From: Beverwykella pulmonaria
Lineage: Eukaryota; Ascomycota; Dothideomycetes; Pleosporales; Melanommataceae
Assembly: GCA_001599595.1 (NCBI GenBank)
Contig: BCHH01000001.1
Coordinates: 4,655,818 to 4,719,817 of the forward strand
Direction: 5' to 3'
DNA: 64,000 bases
This document shows, in pieces, positions 10,611 through 22,187 of this stretch (the stretch's first letter is position 1; each line of letters opens with the position of its first letter). A model generated the notes under the pieces. That model did no database searches. It worked only from the letters and a program-made list of their open reading frames with translations, and had not been told where the DNA came from. A program made the translations under genes and the position numbers.

Positions 10611-12436
10611 CTTGATGTGATTCGAAGTAACAAATCAATAAAACACAACGACGCACAACAGCAGAATTGGTACGGGAAACATCGTGGCTTATTATAATCT
10701 CCTTTTTTCAGCCATGCTCAGGTCTTGTGGCAAGAATACCGACTGAGATTTGGATAGACGGGTTCCCAGGCCTGCCAGTTGCTGTGAGCGCAAGGTTGCT
10801 TGGAGAGCTGCCCCAAACGACATACACTGCGTAGTGTCTCCAAATTGAGAGATATAATTGCGATAGTGGTGATAGGTTACGGTAGATGGGCCAAGAAGCA
10901 CGTACCACATTTTGATTAACCTTGATATATTACCAGCATCATGCGGTCTCTTGGCAGCGGGGTGCAGGCCTGCTACACGGCTGGGGTAAACAGTTACGTT
11001 AGGGAAAGCTTGACTGGATAAAGTAAAAATTTTGGCGTTGAGAGCAATTCATGATATTTGGAATATTAGCCGGACCTATGGAGGTGAGTATAGTGACAAT
11101 TCGGTAGTTGGAGAGACGGTGAGGGGATGTGTTGGAGGAGGGGAAATCTCCCAAAGATGACGAATACGATATAGACACCAGAGTTGCCCCTTCGTTAATA
11201 ACTGGAAGCGTCTGATGGGGCGATGATCGTTCCATCAGAAATCCTGAAGTCGATATTTGGGGCTAGAGATGAAATCTTGATAGCTGACACATTATCTACA
11301 GTTCTCATCACATTTGACCTCGCCTTCTTTTGCTGTACATCTTTATGTTGTGAATTACACTTCCCGTTCATCTCTATGTGCTATATATCGAGAATGGAGT
11401 TCTGATGCGCACTTTGATGTTGCGCGACATCAAACTGGTTGAGTCGGAGTTGAGATTCGGGGTATCGGATTTACAAACATCATGTCGGTACTAGGTTCTC
11501 CCCCACAGTTCCGAGAGCAGTTGCCGAATGCGAGATTGAAATTGCGCAACGTTGTTTACACGTGCGGTTAGATCGGCTAGGTACACTATACTCCCCTGTG
11601 AAGATCTAACATGGTAGTTAATTAAGGGAATGGCACTTTGGGGAACGGCAAAAGTGGGAAAGGCAATTTTGCTGCTCAAATTAAATGTTTGGAATAGCGA
11701 TAGGCTCATAATATAAGCCATGGGGTTTCGGTGAGCAAGGCACAGTGAACTATTTTCAGCGCTGCAGGCGTACGTCTGCGGAGTGATGAAGCCGGAGTCA
11801 CTGAGTTTTCAGCTTCCTAGAATGGGTTGACGTCCTTCAACCTAGAATTTATCTTCCTCTTTTTTACTATGGACACTTCTCCATTGACGTTTTCATGATT
11901 TAAAATGACAATATCTCCACAGCCCCGGAGAGGTAGCTCCAATTTCCCACGGAAAATTAGAAGTTTTCAGCAAGTTCTTCTCTCAATAGAACCTAGCTCA
12001 CTCAGTGGAATTCCTCTTTCCAAGATACAAACGTTGATTTCATACTCCGTTTAGCCTTTTCCTCGCCATCGGTGGAAGAATGATGATTGGATAATGTAAA
12101 GGAAGTGACAAATTCTACAGGTATTTGAATACTACATCTCTACCCTACAGATATTCAAGATCGCAATGCAGGATGCAGGATGCACCACTTATCTCAGAAA
12201 TCACCCCATTTCTCCAATGTTTACAACCTCTCGCGTAAGTCTTGCACAGAAGAAATGCAACACCCAACCAATCATTGGCAAAACAGCGGGTACACCAAGC
12301 AGATTGCAGTAAAATGAATCTCAAGATGGTGAAGCAGTGTTGAAAAGTTCTTTCTTATCTTTTAGAGGTGTTTTGACGAAAAGGGCGCTTGCACAGCCCT
12401 TTCGGCGAAAAGATTACTGCAGCAAATCTTGTCGAT
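10611..12436. other. Intergenic, nothing supported
   Basis: About 1.8 kb containing the dioxygenase promoter at the left end. Short frames on both strands have no domain-like content, and I see no transposase or repeat signature. Confidence 0.45.
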
Positions 12437-13099
12437 TCACTTTCTCTCCTCAATATGCACTACTTTGACCAAGATCAACATTCGAAATCCAGTAAGCGAA
12501 CCCCAGTATCCTGCTAGCTTTTCATACACTCTGTCATCTTTGTACCCCCTTCTTCTCCAGTAATCTCCGTTCACACACTCCGCAGTCTGAACCCAAAGCC
12601 ATAAATTCCCATCCCCCTTGTCTCCATCAACCTTTTTGTTCGCCTCCTTTTTCTCTACCAGATACTCCTGCAAAATCTTAATACTCCTCGATGCCAACCC
12701 TTTCTTATAAAAACCAGGGATCACTGTAACGGTTTTGATTTCCCATCCTGTCTCCCCGGGTCGTACGAAGCCCTCTAGATCGCCTTTCCAAGGGATGGCA
12801 CCGGCACATGCAACTGGTGTCCTTCCATCGTAGATCACGGCGAAGAGGCCTTCGGAACCGAGCATATCGTTAATTTCGTTGGGGCCATTGAATCGTTCTC
12901 CGGACAAGTCCCATCTCGTTGCGTCATATGCGTTTGCGGACTTGAAGCCTTGATTGACGAGCTTTGTAAGCGAGGCTGCGAGACTGGGGTCCGAGCAAAT
13001 ATCCTCTGCATGGTAAAGACGTTCCTCGAAGGTTCTAAGTGTTATTACAGCACCACTATCTTCCGGAGCATGCTGGGGTGGGCTCTCGTTCGCTGTCAT
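12437..13099 (-). CDS. GNAT-family N-acetyltransferase
   Basis: A 220-aa single-exon frame starting at the first ATG (13099); three extra upstream codons begin with GTG and are unlikely to be used. The fold is readable: a strand at FAVIYDGRTPVACAGAIPW, a second core strand at WEIKTVTVIPGFYKKGLASR containing the acetyl-CoA-binding 'V.P.....G....' loop (motif A, here in the form GFYKKGLAS), a helix IKILQEYLVEKKEA, then LWLWVQTAECVNGDYWRRRGY, which matches motif B (N..A...Y...GF). It resembles uncharacterised fungal cytoplasmic acetyltransferases; the substrate cannot be inferred. No targeting signal is seen. Confidence 0.8.
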   Translation of the reverse strand: MTANESPPQHAPEDSGAVITLRTFEERLYHAEDICSDPSLAASLTKLVNQGFKSANAYDATRWDLSGERFNGPNEINDMLGSEGLFAVIYDGRTPVACAGAIPWKGDLEGFVRPGETGWEIKTVTVIPGFYKKGLASRSIKILQEYLVEKKEANKKVDGDKGDGNLWLWVQTAECVNGDYWRRRGYKDDRVYEKLAGYWGSLTGFRMLILVKVVHIEERK

Positions 13100-13646
13100 T
13101 CTTCGCACAGGCGCTCTCGTCCTTTAGTCCGTCAAAAATTGCTGCCGTATGCGCGAGATATTTCTACTACATGCCAGAGCACAAAATACCCCTCCGATAT
13201 CCACTTCACGGTCTCAATGTCTTGTGGGGTGCACTTTTCAGTTTCGTAAGCGAACTGTAGTGATAGGTCATTGTATCGATGCAGTGGGGTTTGTGTCATT
13301 CTATATCTAGCTCGGTTTCCTCGTATTCGTGTTGTTGATGGACATAGGCTTGCAGGAGAACTTTTCGACCTGCTATATTTGGTAAAGCGATCTCATTCTA
13401 ATCTCAATGAGTCATTCTAATCACATTGAGTCATTTCGACAAGATGGATCATCAAAGACTGGAAGCTTCGCAGAATCTGAGAAAAAGAACTAGGCTCAAA
13501 GTCTTCAAAGACAGCATTCACCAAGAGATGAACGAATGGACCTTTCAAACTCGTTAATTGAATGCGACTAATAGTTAACTGCGTGGACGATCGCTGCTAT
13601 TTTCGCTTAGATCTATGGTTTGATTGGCCGGCATATTTAACTACAC
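13100..13646. other. Intergenic, promoter side of the GNAT gene
   Basis: No supported gene. A short duplication ('attctaatc' with 'aatgagtcat') lies near 13392-13430. Confidence 0.4.
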
Positions 13647-13910
13647 GTGCCCCGCCATAAAACACAACAGCTAGAGAGCACCACCGCCTCCACAACCACA
13701 ACTCGCTGCTGCGACAAAGCTACAGAACCGCGACCAACAATAGCGAATAATCCACCCAAACCTAAACCCAACCCTGCACCTGATTTTGTGCCTGACTACG
13801 ACGGCCTGGCCGTAGTTCGACTTCGAACCCTACTCAGACAGCGTATTATACCAGAATGGGGTCTGGCATGCAAGATTCAGATGATGGCTACTTTGACAAA
13901 CAGAGATTGA
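13647..13910 (+). pseudogene. Possible SAP-domain gene fragment
   Basis: An 87-codon frame without a usable ATG (it opens with GTG). Its second half contains YDGLAVVRLRTLLRQRIIPE followed by WGLACKIQMMATL, which resembles a degenerate SAP DNA-binding motif ('Y..l.v..Lr.lLk.rgl...G.K..lI..L'). The first half is Thr/Pro/Lys-rich. The frame ends soon after the motif, and downstream codons to about 14100 show Lys/Arg-rich then Pro/Ser-rich residues in another frame, as in a decayed coding region. It abuts an LTR-like repeat. Evidence is weak; chance similarity is possible. Confidence 0.3.
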
Positions 13911-14204
13911 ATTAAGAAGGCAAATGCCATCGGCGACGTGACACGAAAGATAGAACCACAGAAGCGAGCTCGCGACTATGATGGCAATGATGAAGTGGAA
14001 CGGCTCCTGTGGAAAGCACAGAAACCCTCCAAATACACCAACGCCAGCCTCGCTCCCCTTATACCCGCTTCTGTTCTGGTGGAACCATGCACTCCCTTCC
14101 TCCCTTCCTCGTCTCCCACACACAGCTCCTACAAAAATCGTGCCCGCATTTCTAGCACTTCATTTCATCCTTCGCAGGCTAGCCACCTGCACCACCGGCT
14201 TCTC

Positions 14205-14410
14205 TGTCACGAGTAGAGGCGGAAGTCAACTGTCTGATGGAAAGTGTGTATAAAGAGTGAGAAAGCCGTGAAGAACTGACTGCTCGCACGACGACTATAT
14301 ATACCCATGAAGGGTGAGCTAGCTAGAATAGGACAGATGGTATGTCATGTGAGACACGTGACATATGTGATACACGTGACATAGTAGAACACGTGATATA
14401 CGTGACATTC
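14205..14410 (-). repeat. LTR-like dispersed repeat, copy 1
   Basis: On the minus strand this reads with the same order of phrases as 52970-53149 on the plus strand: several CACGTG-containing units, 'gtcctattctagctag', 'cttcatgggtatatatagtc', 'gtgcgagcagtcag', 'ctctttatacacacttt', ending near 'cgtgaca'. The block of about 145 bp next to the TATA-like 'tatatata' is roughly 85% identical by eye. TG...CA ends, a TATA-like element and no coding capacity fit a solo LTR of a copia-type retrotransposon, but no primer-binding site or internal region was found. The CACGTG-rich part (14352-14408) contains four near-tandem 'acacgtgaca'-like units. It lies about 330 bp downstream of the HET gene stop. 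Confidence 0.65.
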
Positions 14411-14736
14411 TCATCGCCACATACAATTCGCGTCATGAGGAGGGGAGGAATGTGCATTCATATCAATGCTAGAATCCGGCGGTCAGAGCGGGATGAGATG
14501 GGCCAGGGTTCTGCTTGCCATGGTAGTAAAGTAAGAATCAGGTTTGGGGATAGTTTGGTGTGTAAGATAATGTAGAAGTAGACGTGGGGTAGACGTAGAT
14601 GTGGGTTAACCATTGTGTTAAGGCGCACGAGAGTGTGTGTGTATAAGGTATATCAGTTCATTTCAATCCCTACGTCATAGTCATCGCCTGTTGATGTTAT
14701 ATCTATACATTTAGTGAATGTATTCGTGTAAACTAC
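14411..14736. other. 3' flank of the HET gene
   Basis: No gene seen. This may be the outer part of the LTR-like repeat, although similarity to the second copy is not evident here. Confidence 0.35.
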
Positions 14737-16839
14737 TTAAATTAAAGTCCACTCTGTCATCTCCGAATTATGACTAGCCCAAGCTTCCCCATACATAAGC
14801 CCATGAGTATAACATTCCCCGATCAGTTGGTACTTGGCTTTACAATTTTTTTCCTGGTTAGATGCCATGAAATCTTTGTCCTCCAAGTGCGACATACTCG
14901 GCTGATGCACTCTTAATACACACGGTGTGTGCAATCCCTCTAAGACACAAATTAAATCATTATGTCGTGTCTCTTTCGGCCCCAGACCAATGTATCCAGT
15001 CCCAGTAACAAAAAAGGATCTCTCTTGGCAACGATCAACCAGCCTCGTAAGATATTCCATATACTCATAGTCAACAATAAATTTCCTTTTCAAATTGGTC
15101 ATAGCATCTCCCAGTTGAGGGGCAGGGTCTCCAGGTTGAGGTGGAGAGTCTATCGGTCGGCCTTCCGGGTCTCGCAGGACAACGGGCGACGAAAATTCCC
15201 CGTATGTGTTGAACATGATACTTCGAAACAAGAAGAACTCGTCTGCCAACTTCGGCTTGGGAAAGCCTTCTGGTACGTCTCTCTTGAGCATAAGGCTATC
15301 AGGGTGTGTTTTCATGTCGAAGCATACATCATTTGAGTCTAAGACTAAGGTTCGTCCAAGGGCCTCCCATAAACTTTCCCCTCCTGCAACATAGTCTGCG
15401 ACCGATACATCGACGTTTATTAGTTCGAATGCTGCTCGAAGCAGTGCTTCCAAGGCCTGGTACCAGACGGCGATATAGCTAGGGTTTAAAAACGTCCACT
15501 TTTCACCTCCCTCTTCCATGGCGATCTCCTCCACGGTTCCAACAGAAGGACAGACGGCAATAATTCGGTCGACCAAAACACCGTTTGTTGACAACTCGGC
15601 AGTAGATTCATCCAATACAAAACACGGATCCGCTCGAAGGAGTGCGTTAAATCGAGTCATCGAGTCGAAGCCTTGCAACCTATCACTGGGACTTCGAAAT
15701 GGAAGTCTCCAATCTGGCACCCATGACGGCAGCTGCAAACTTTCACCACATAATGCGTGATTTGAAAGTCCAGCCCATGACAATATCTCTAGTGACTTTC
15801 CATTTCTAAGGCAATATTTCGCAAATGTTTGAAATACCTCTTCCGCAGGCTTCGCGTATTCGATGGTGAGGGGGTGGTCTTTGTGATGATTAATGATACC
15901 TAGCAATGAGAAGATGCGATCTTTTTCATCTCTGCAATCGAAATCCCGAGCATCGTCCAGGCAGTCAAGTAGCTGCCTCTCCGTTCTATCCCGTTCACTT
16001 GCTTGTAGCTCTTTCCGAATCCTTTCTAGCTTTGTCGCGTTGTGTAGCCGTTTGCACACCGAACCCCTTGCTTTTCCAGATCTTCGATTGATAAATTGAC
16101 TTCCGTCACCTTCTAGAATAGCAAGAACTTCAGCTGCCTTGGCCAAGACGTTCCATCCCACCTGTTCTCTTCCACAATGTACCGTGGCGCTCTTCGCGAA
16201 CGCAACCTCTTGAATTATCCACCGGCGAGAAAACCACGATCTCTCCCAGATAACATCAGTCTGCTGCATGACATTCTGGTCCTGATACACTGCTTCCCAC
16301 AGGACTTTATTCACAGCGCCCCGCTCACCGCTCTGCTCTGCCTTTGGCTCACACACTGGGCCTCCACGGTCCAAAAAACTTTTTCCGATCCGCGCCAAAT
16401 ACTGCATTGCCTCAACAGAGCCATGGGATTCACCTCCAAGCCAAATGAGCACGTTTGAGGCTTTGCTATAGATCTCAGTCATGAGGGGGATCTGTTGTGA
16501 TTTTTCGTCAACATTCGACTGGTCGATGCAAACGGCATCAATCCAGATTTGCAATTCCTGGCCGGATGCTCTGAGCTGTACGAGTGCATCGTAAAGGTTT
16601 TGAGTTATATTGATGGTCTGGTGCTCACAGATGAGGTGGCAGGGAAAGATAGCGTCACCCCAAGTGTAAGAGAGAGCTTGGAATGCGGGGTGGGAATCCA
16701 GGGAAACTTCTTTGAGTGCGCACGAAAGCCGTCGGTCAGCTCCCGTGGACGGGGGAAAGTGGATTAATCGGATCGATTTTGGCGAGGTGAGTCTTTTGTA
16801 GGTATAAGGGGTACGAGTAGGAGGGGCGTGGTGCGACAT
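14737..16839 (-). CDS. HET-domain (heterokaryon incompatibility-type) protein
   Basis: A 700-aa single-exon frame. The HET domain starts near residue 20 and its three hallmark blocks are intact: FQALSYTWGD (53-62), LQIWIDAVCIDQSN (96-109), and an EKSQQIPLMTEIYSKASNV block leading to LIWLGGE (112-137). Further family signatures are SRRWIIQEVAFAKS and a DCRDEKDRIFSLLGI motif. After about residue 480 there is no recognisable second domain (no ankyrin, WD or NACHT), as in the large class of solo HET proteins. HET domains can trigger cell death in vegetative incompatibility or related non-self responses, but most fungal genomes encode dozens and few are proven. No signal peptide or membrane helix. 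An LTR-like repeat lies close downstream. Confidence 0.92.
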   Translation of the reverse strand: MSHHAPPTRTPYTYKRLTSPKSIRLIHFPPSTGADRRLSCALKEVSLDSHPAFQALSYTWGDAIFPCHLICEHQTINITQNLYDALVQLRASGQELQIWIDAVCIDQSNVDEKSQQIPLMTEIYSKASNVLIWLGGESHGSVEAMQYLARIGKSFLDRGGPVCEPKAEQSGERGAVNKVLWEAVYQDQNVMQQTDVIWERSWFSRRWIIQEVAFAKSATVHCGREQVGWNVLAKAAEVLAILEGDGSQFINRRSGKARGSVCKRLHNATKLERIRKELQASERDRTERQLLDCLDDARDFDCRDEKDRIFSLLGIINHHKDHPLTIEYAKPAEEVFQTFAKYCLRNGKSLEILSWAGLSNHALCGESLQLPSWVPDWRLPFRSPSDRLQGFDSMTRFNALLRADPCFVLDESTAELSTNGVLVDRIIAVCPSVGTVEEIAMEEGGEKWTFLNPSYIAVWYQALEALLRAAFELINVDVSVADYVAGGESLWEALGRTLVLDSNDVCFDMKTHPDSLMLKRDVPEGFPKPKLADEFFLFRSIMFNTYGEFSSPVVLRDPEGRPIDSPPQPGDPAPQLGDAMTNLKRKFIVDYEYMEYLTRLVDRCQERSFFVTGTGYIGLGPKETRHNDLICVLEGLHTPCVLRVHQPSMSHLEDKDFMASNQEKNCKAKYQLIGECYTHGLMYGEAWASHNSEMTEWTLI

Positions 16840-17919
16840 TGCAGGCTTGCAATCGCCAATGCCTAGAATTTGCAGTCTGAAGAGGCTCCCTGGTTTTGGT
16901 GTTTCTACTTTTGATCATGTTAGAGAGCTGAGTAGTACACTGCAGAGGCCTGCCTAGCGTGGAGGACCGTGCGAATACGACAAAGGTACTGTAAGCAGAC
17001 ACATGACACCACGCAGCGAGCGGATACCTGTCCACACCTCATTTCACGTATATTAGTCTGTATACCTTCCTATCCCTAGTGGAGGCATCAGCTCTTACAA
17101 CAATCAATATCCATTCATAAGATCATTCAAAACGTGCCACTCTTCTACTTATACAAACGGCGGCAACAAGTGTATAAAGAACGTCCAGATAGCCGTCTGG
17201 CACGGCATACAAGAACTTGATGCACTCTGCCATTTTTTGAGTCTGACTAATCATCACCTGACCCCGTCTTCCTTTGACACATTTCGCATGAGTGGCCCAT
17301 TTCTGGGCTTCATCGCCAACTCACCCCTGGAACTGTCTTTCGCGTAGACTTTACGGAAATCTATAACATGAACTGTCCAGTATTCTCTATAACTGGGCTG
17401 GCTAACAGAGTCGAGATAGAAAGGTGAGTTGAAAGTGGGCATCCTGAGCAGTTGCAGTGCAACCGGAGCAGCAGCTGAGCCAAAGTTGAGTTGGGCGTAA
17501 TTTTGATTACAAACCGGGTATACAGCGCTAATCAGAAGATGAAATCAAGTGAGGTCAGTTGATCGGCGATATAAGAACGTTTCTTCTAGCATGAGCAGTT
17601 ACTGAAACACCAAGTACATCTAGTCTCCAACGTTAAGGCTGAGCGTGGTTGGCCGAGGGCTGTTGGTGCCATTTTCATTATAGAATGTGTGTAGTATTGG
17701 TATAAATGATCTAAAATGAGGGATTAGGGAATATACAATACAGCTATATGGTAGAGGTATAATTCTTAGATCAGTCGAGGAGCGTGGGAACGTGTATTAT
17801 ATGCGGCATTCGTCACTGAATACCATTGGTGTTAAAATATCATGTCACCGACTGACGACACCCTTGCAAGACAGATGGACAAGTAATGCTAATGTGAATA
17901 TTTCAAGGCTTTACTCAAT
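16840..17919. other. Intergenic between the HET gene and the next gene
   Basis: This contains the HET promoter at the left and the 3' flank of the large membrane-anchored protein at the right. No supported open frame. Confidence 0.45.
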
Positions 17920-20900
17920 TCACTCCAACCACGCCTGCAACCCGCCCACCACTAACCCAGCTAACGTCAACACCCACCCTGCAACTCCAAAAGCGCCCTG
18001 CACGTCGCCCTTCTGAATCGTCCACAAGACCGCAAATACCCCACTCCCAATCCCAAACGCAACCATCACGCACGTCCAGACTTTCTGTGCGAGAAACCCT
18101 TCAACAAGGTTGATACCCCACCCCATGCCAAACTCTAGCCTCTCGCGCCGTTTCGGCGAGCGGAGGTATGTGATGAGCTCGCCATCGTAGTCGGAGGGAT
18201 GTTGGAAGAGATGCAAGAGATATGTTGAGCCGACGGGAGGAATGAGGTCGACAGGCTCGAAGGAGTAGGGGTGTGAGGAGGGCGATTTATCAGTGGCGGT
18301 AGTAGACAAGGAGGTGGGTGGCATGGAGGGTGTGGCGCGGATGTCAGCGAAGCGGTTACGGTGGACTTCAAACTGGACGAACTCGATCGTAGTCAAGCCA
18401 CGCAATCGAGCCCACTTGAACCACCCCCGATTTAGCTGCTCATAGTGCTCCCGCAATGACAGCGCCAAATCTTTATCGCTTTTTATCTTCCCAGCGTTAA
18501 CATCAAGATGCACAATCTTAGGTGTGAATCTTCCTTCGTTCGCACATGTGAGTAGCCATTGTTCCTCCGGATAACCACCTATCCGTACACTGAAGGGATT
18601 TGAGCTGCGCACTCGGCTTGGACTGAATCTTGATGAGTCTCCGCTCTTACCCCAGGATGAAGGGCCGCCATAGGTGGAAGATGGAGTGGCGAGGGTTGAT
18701 GCTGTACTGACAGAGCTGAAGACTGACGACATAGTGGAGGATGTGCTTGTTCTACCAGTCGGGCTGGTGGGTGTATGAGAACGCGGGCGGTTAAGGTATG
18801 CTTCAAGGAGCCGTGCTGCGCCGGGTCGACGCTCCACAAAGTCGTCATAGAGCTGCTCACCACAAGGCTAGTGAAAATCAGCTACTTCAGTTCGTTACAA
18901 GTTTCAGAAGCAAACTTACGCAAGTCCATCGAACCCGCACATGGTTGGGTGCGACTGGGGGTTCACTGCCATACCGATCTCGAAGGGCATGTAGACCCTC
19001 GAAAAGTCTTTCTGAGAGAGCACTGATTGCCAAACCCCAAAATGTCAACATTGGACTTCGGGTATTAACAGGAGCGGACCGTAACTCGAGACCAAACGGC
19101 AGGGGTATCTCTCCCACACCCAATTGCTGAACCGGCTCTTCGATTTTGGGCACAGATCTCGACGCCGAATTGTTGTGGACATGATCAATATCGTCCCCGG
19201 TAGTTCCGAATGCTTTCACAAGAGCTTCCCGAAGTTCTTCTGACGGGTCGACTTCAGACCAAGCAGGCGATGGTATTTTTTGGCTTTCTTCCGCGAAATG
19301 AACCGATGAAGAGGACGACGACGGTTGGTGGGTGCGTGCTGGCCGTTTCCGTCTGGTGACGGGCGATGTGTTAGCAGACTTGGGACGAGCAACATCAGTC
19401 TGCAATCTAAGACGGCTTTTCTGCTTTGTAGGTTGGAGGACTTCTTCGGCAGACAATCTTCGATGCACTTTATCCTTCGCAGTACGCTTCTCTCTAGCAG
19501 GGTGATGCCAAGTATCGTGATCTTGTGGTGCGACTTCGTCGGGGCGCTCGCTTTGACTTCGAGGGCCTAGGTTCGGATGTTGCCGTAGGGCGTATGACGG
19601 ACTGATCTCGGCTTGCTGGGCAGCGCTCTCCAGAGCGAATCCAGATGCCGAACTGCGTGGAGAGCGACGCTTGAAAGATTTGTGAGCATCTGACCTATTG
19701 AGATCCAAGCGTGCCGCCTTCCCTCTTGCGCCTGTAGCTCGCGCACGGTTCGCCTTGTTAACTCTTTTGACAGGTCCAACGACGGTTAGGCCACGAGTCG
19801 GTGTCTTCACAATACTGGAGACTGAAGCTGTCCGGGTTGGCATTCTTGAGCTGACGCTTGAGAAGGGCTCCAAATCGGTCTGGTCCTCCTCCATGTGTTG
19901 TCCAAATGGCCGGATGTCTTGCGTCAACGTTTCGGCATCGCTGAACCCTTCCTCTGATATCGAGTTTCGTGGTTGAAACTCTGGACTAGTTTGGCTCAAC
20001 CAAGTGGGGATGGAGGGTATGCGAGCTGCAAAGGGCACTGGGGCGACCCTTCGTATACCTGGCTCACTTGAGGAGCCTATTTCGAAGATGTCGGGTTGCC
20101 CAGCAGTTGGCAGAGTCGCAGCCTCAGTAGCGTCAAGCTCTGCGCGTGGAGATGAACCTGCATCTAGCTCTTGGGGCACTGCTATTTCTCCTGAAGTATG
20201 TTGCCCTAGATGAACCTCCGCGACCTCATCGCTATCTGCTGCATTGTTCGACCCCTTGAGAAGCCGCACCACGAAGCCTTTCCCGCTCTTCTTTATCCGC
20301 GCCTTGATGTCCGCCAGCTTCCGCGACTGGGTCGATGCCGTTGAGTCGTTTCTGGAGAATGTGACTTTCCAGTCCGGTACGACCTTTTGGAGAAACTCGG
20401 GGGGTATAGCATCGAGTTCTGACCATTCCTGCGGTTCGTGCTCAGGGCTTGCGGGAGGACTCGACTTCTGCGTGCGATAGAGCGGGGAAACGTCGTATCC
20501 TAGGCTGGGAACGCCCTTGAGGTTCGCGTAGAGCTTCTTCGCGGGTTCTCGGGATGGAGGGTGGTCGCTCGAGGGGTTATCTGTGTTCGTCCGATCGATG
20601 TTGACCACCAATTGGAACTGGCCCGGGTTGTTCTTTTCCTCCTGAAGTGTGAGGGTGAAGGGTACGGTTTGGGTTTGGGTTTGGGTTTTCTCGTATTGGG
20701 GAAGAGGCGTCGTGCGCCCTTCTGCGTGCAATCGTAGGTTCGCGATGTCCTTTCTCGTTGGATGGGTCGCTGAGTGGGAACGCGGGATTGGCGAAGTTAT
20801 GGTGGCCTGTTGGGAGACTTTTCGTTAGCCATTGGCCTGCTGTGTGTGCCTGCATATGACAGCCTTGCGCTCAATGCTGCAGGCGTGTCGGCCCACCTCA

Positions 20901-20937
20901 AGAAGGCTGCAATTGCAGTCCGAAGGCCACTCACCAT
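17920..20937 (-). CDS. Large conserved fungal protein with C-terminal membrane hairpin
   Basis: Model: exon 1 is only the ATG (20937-20935); exon 2 20806-18920; exon 3 18867-17920; 945 aa. The exon 1 placement rests on an ATG followed directly by GTGAGT, and on a 128-bp intron ending CAACAG that restores the frame; no ATG opens the exon 2 frame early enough. Residues 1-600 are low-complexity and basic (Thr/Gln repeats, Ser/Arg-rich blocks). Around 624-655 is a conserved motif, VRVRWTC-PCGEQLYDDF then RRPGAARLLEAYLN, split by intron 2 and holding a C-x-C pair (C630, C632). A folded region follows (about 720-890), then two hydrophobic helices at 892-914 and 922-945, with the chain ending in the second. 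I recognise the motif from uncharacterised Pezizomycotina proteins but know no function. Confidence 0.78.
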
Positions 20938-22187
20938 AGCTGCCGTGTTGCTGCCCGATGGCGCATTCGAGAGATATGTGCGGAAGGCACAGATTCGGCT
21001 GCCATGTTGCTCTTATCGATCAGGCTGCAGTCGTCAGCCCCGGGCTGTGGGATCGGGACAGGATGATGGCGCCTTGGGGTCTTCGAAGGAGCCAGCATCT
21101 ACCGAGGAGTTATATTACAACTTTGCGCTTTGCTCTCAGCTACCACAACATGTAAAGTTCTTTGAAATTGGATAGACAGGAGTATATCTCGTAGGAGAGC
21201 ATCCTTACGTACTTCATGGAAATTATTATCCAGCTGTGGTGGGTGTAGGAGCAAAAACGGCGAATCTTCGGTTATTCCACACTAGCAACTTCGTGGTAGT
21301 GGTCCAATCCAAGATGTGCACTGCCACGCCCTGCGCAGAATGTGGCTGCGTCCAGTGCTCCCGCTTTGCGTTCATTGGAGGAAATTTGGGACCGAGCGCT
21401 GGTGCGAACGCCTCGTTCCTCATCGCCAACCCATCCCTCGTCCATTGACAACACCGCGAGGCCTGCGATGAAGAAGTTCGCAAACGTCATCTGTAAGAAG
21501 GAGAGGTCATAGTAGTTAGCATGGAGTGGTCCAGGAGCTAAGCGCGGTGGCGACAAAGAGATGGGTCAATGTCTACGAACGTGTCGGACGAGCTCGACAG
21601 CATATCGATCGGCGAAAGGGAGCATCTTCACGCTGAAGTGTGAAGATGAAGGTCGAGATAAAAATTTGCTGCGGTTTCATCGCCGACAGGTTCGCTCCGT
21701 GGCTCCTTCCTTCCCCATCACCACCATCTCACGCTGAGCACTGGGCTGCTCAACACCACATGTCCACTTCCGAACCTTCTGAACGCTTCACTTGACAGAG
21801 AACACCTCGGGGGCATTTCTTAGACTTCCACGAGCAAATCTCCAAATCCACGTCGCGCTCTCACATGTTTTGCTGATGTTCGTACCCTGGCCGGCCTAAT
21901 TATTTCACCACCAAGCCGGCAAAACTCGCTGCTCATCGCTACTTTAGCACCATGTCCGAAGTATCCTCACTTCTCCCCACATAGGATGTAAATTATGGAG
22001 ATAATTTCTCCGCAGCTAGGAATCCCCGCATTGCTCCAGTTTCCGTCGCGCTTCCGGCTGTTGTTCCTGGCAAGCTCACGGTAGGTATGGCGGAGATGCA
22101 ATATATGTCGCGTCTCGCACGCCTTTCAATTTTTGTAGAGCCTCATCTCAGTCATCCTGTCTATCCTGAGCCATTGCATCAGCCAAG
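20938..22187. other. Divergent intergenic region
   Basis: This separates two divergent starts and probably holds both promoters; 22110-22187 is CT-rich just before the GH93-like start. Frames around 21226-21556 overlap on both strands and show no domain. Confidence 0.45.

Noticed and set aside
20655..20695. Telomere-like 'gggttt' triplication
   Set aside because: It lies inside exon 2 of the large conserved protein on the other strand and encodes a Thr-Gln repeat.
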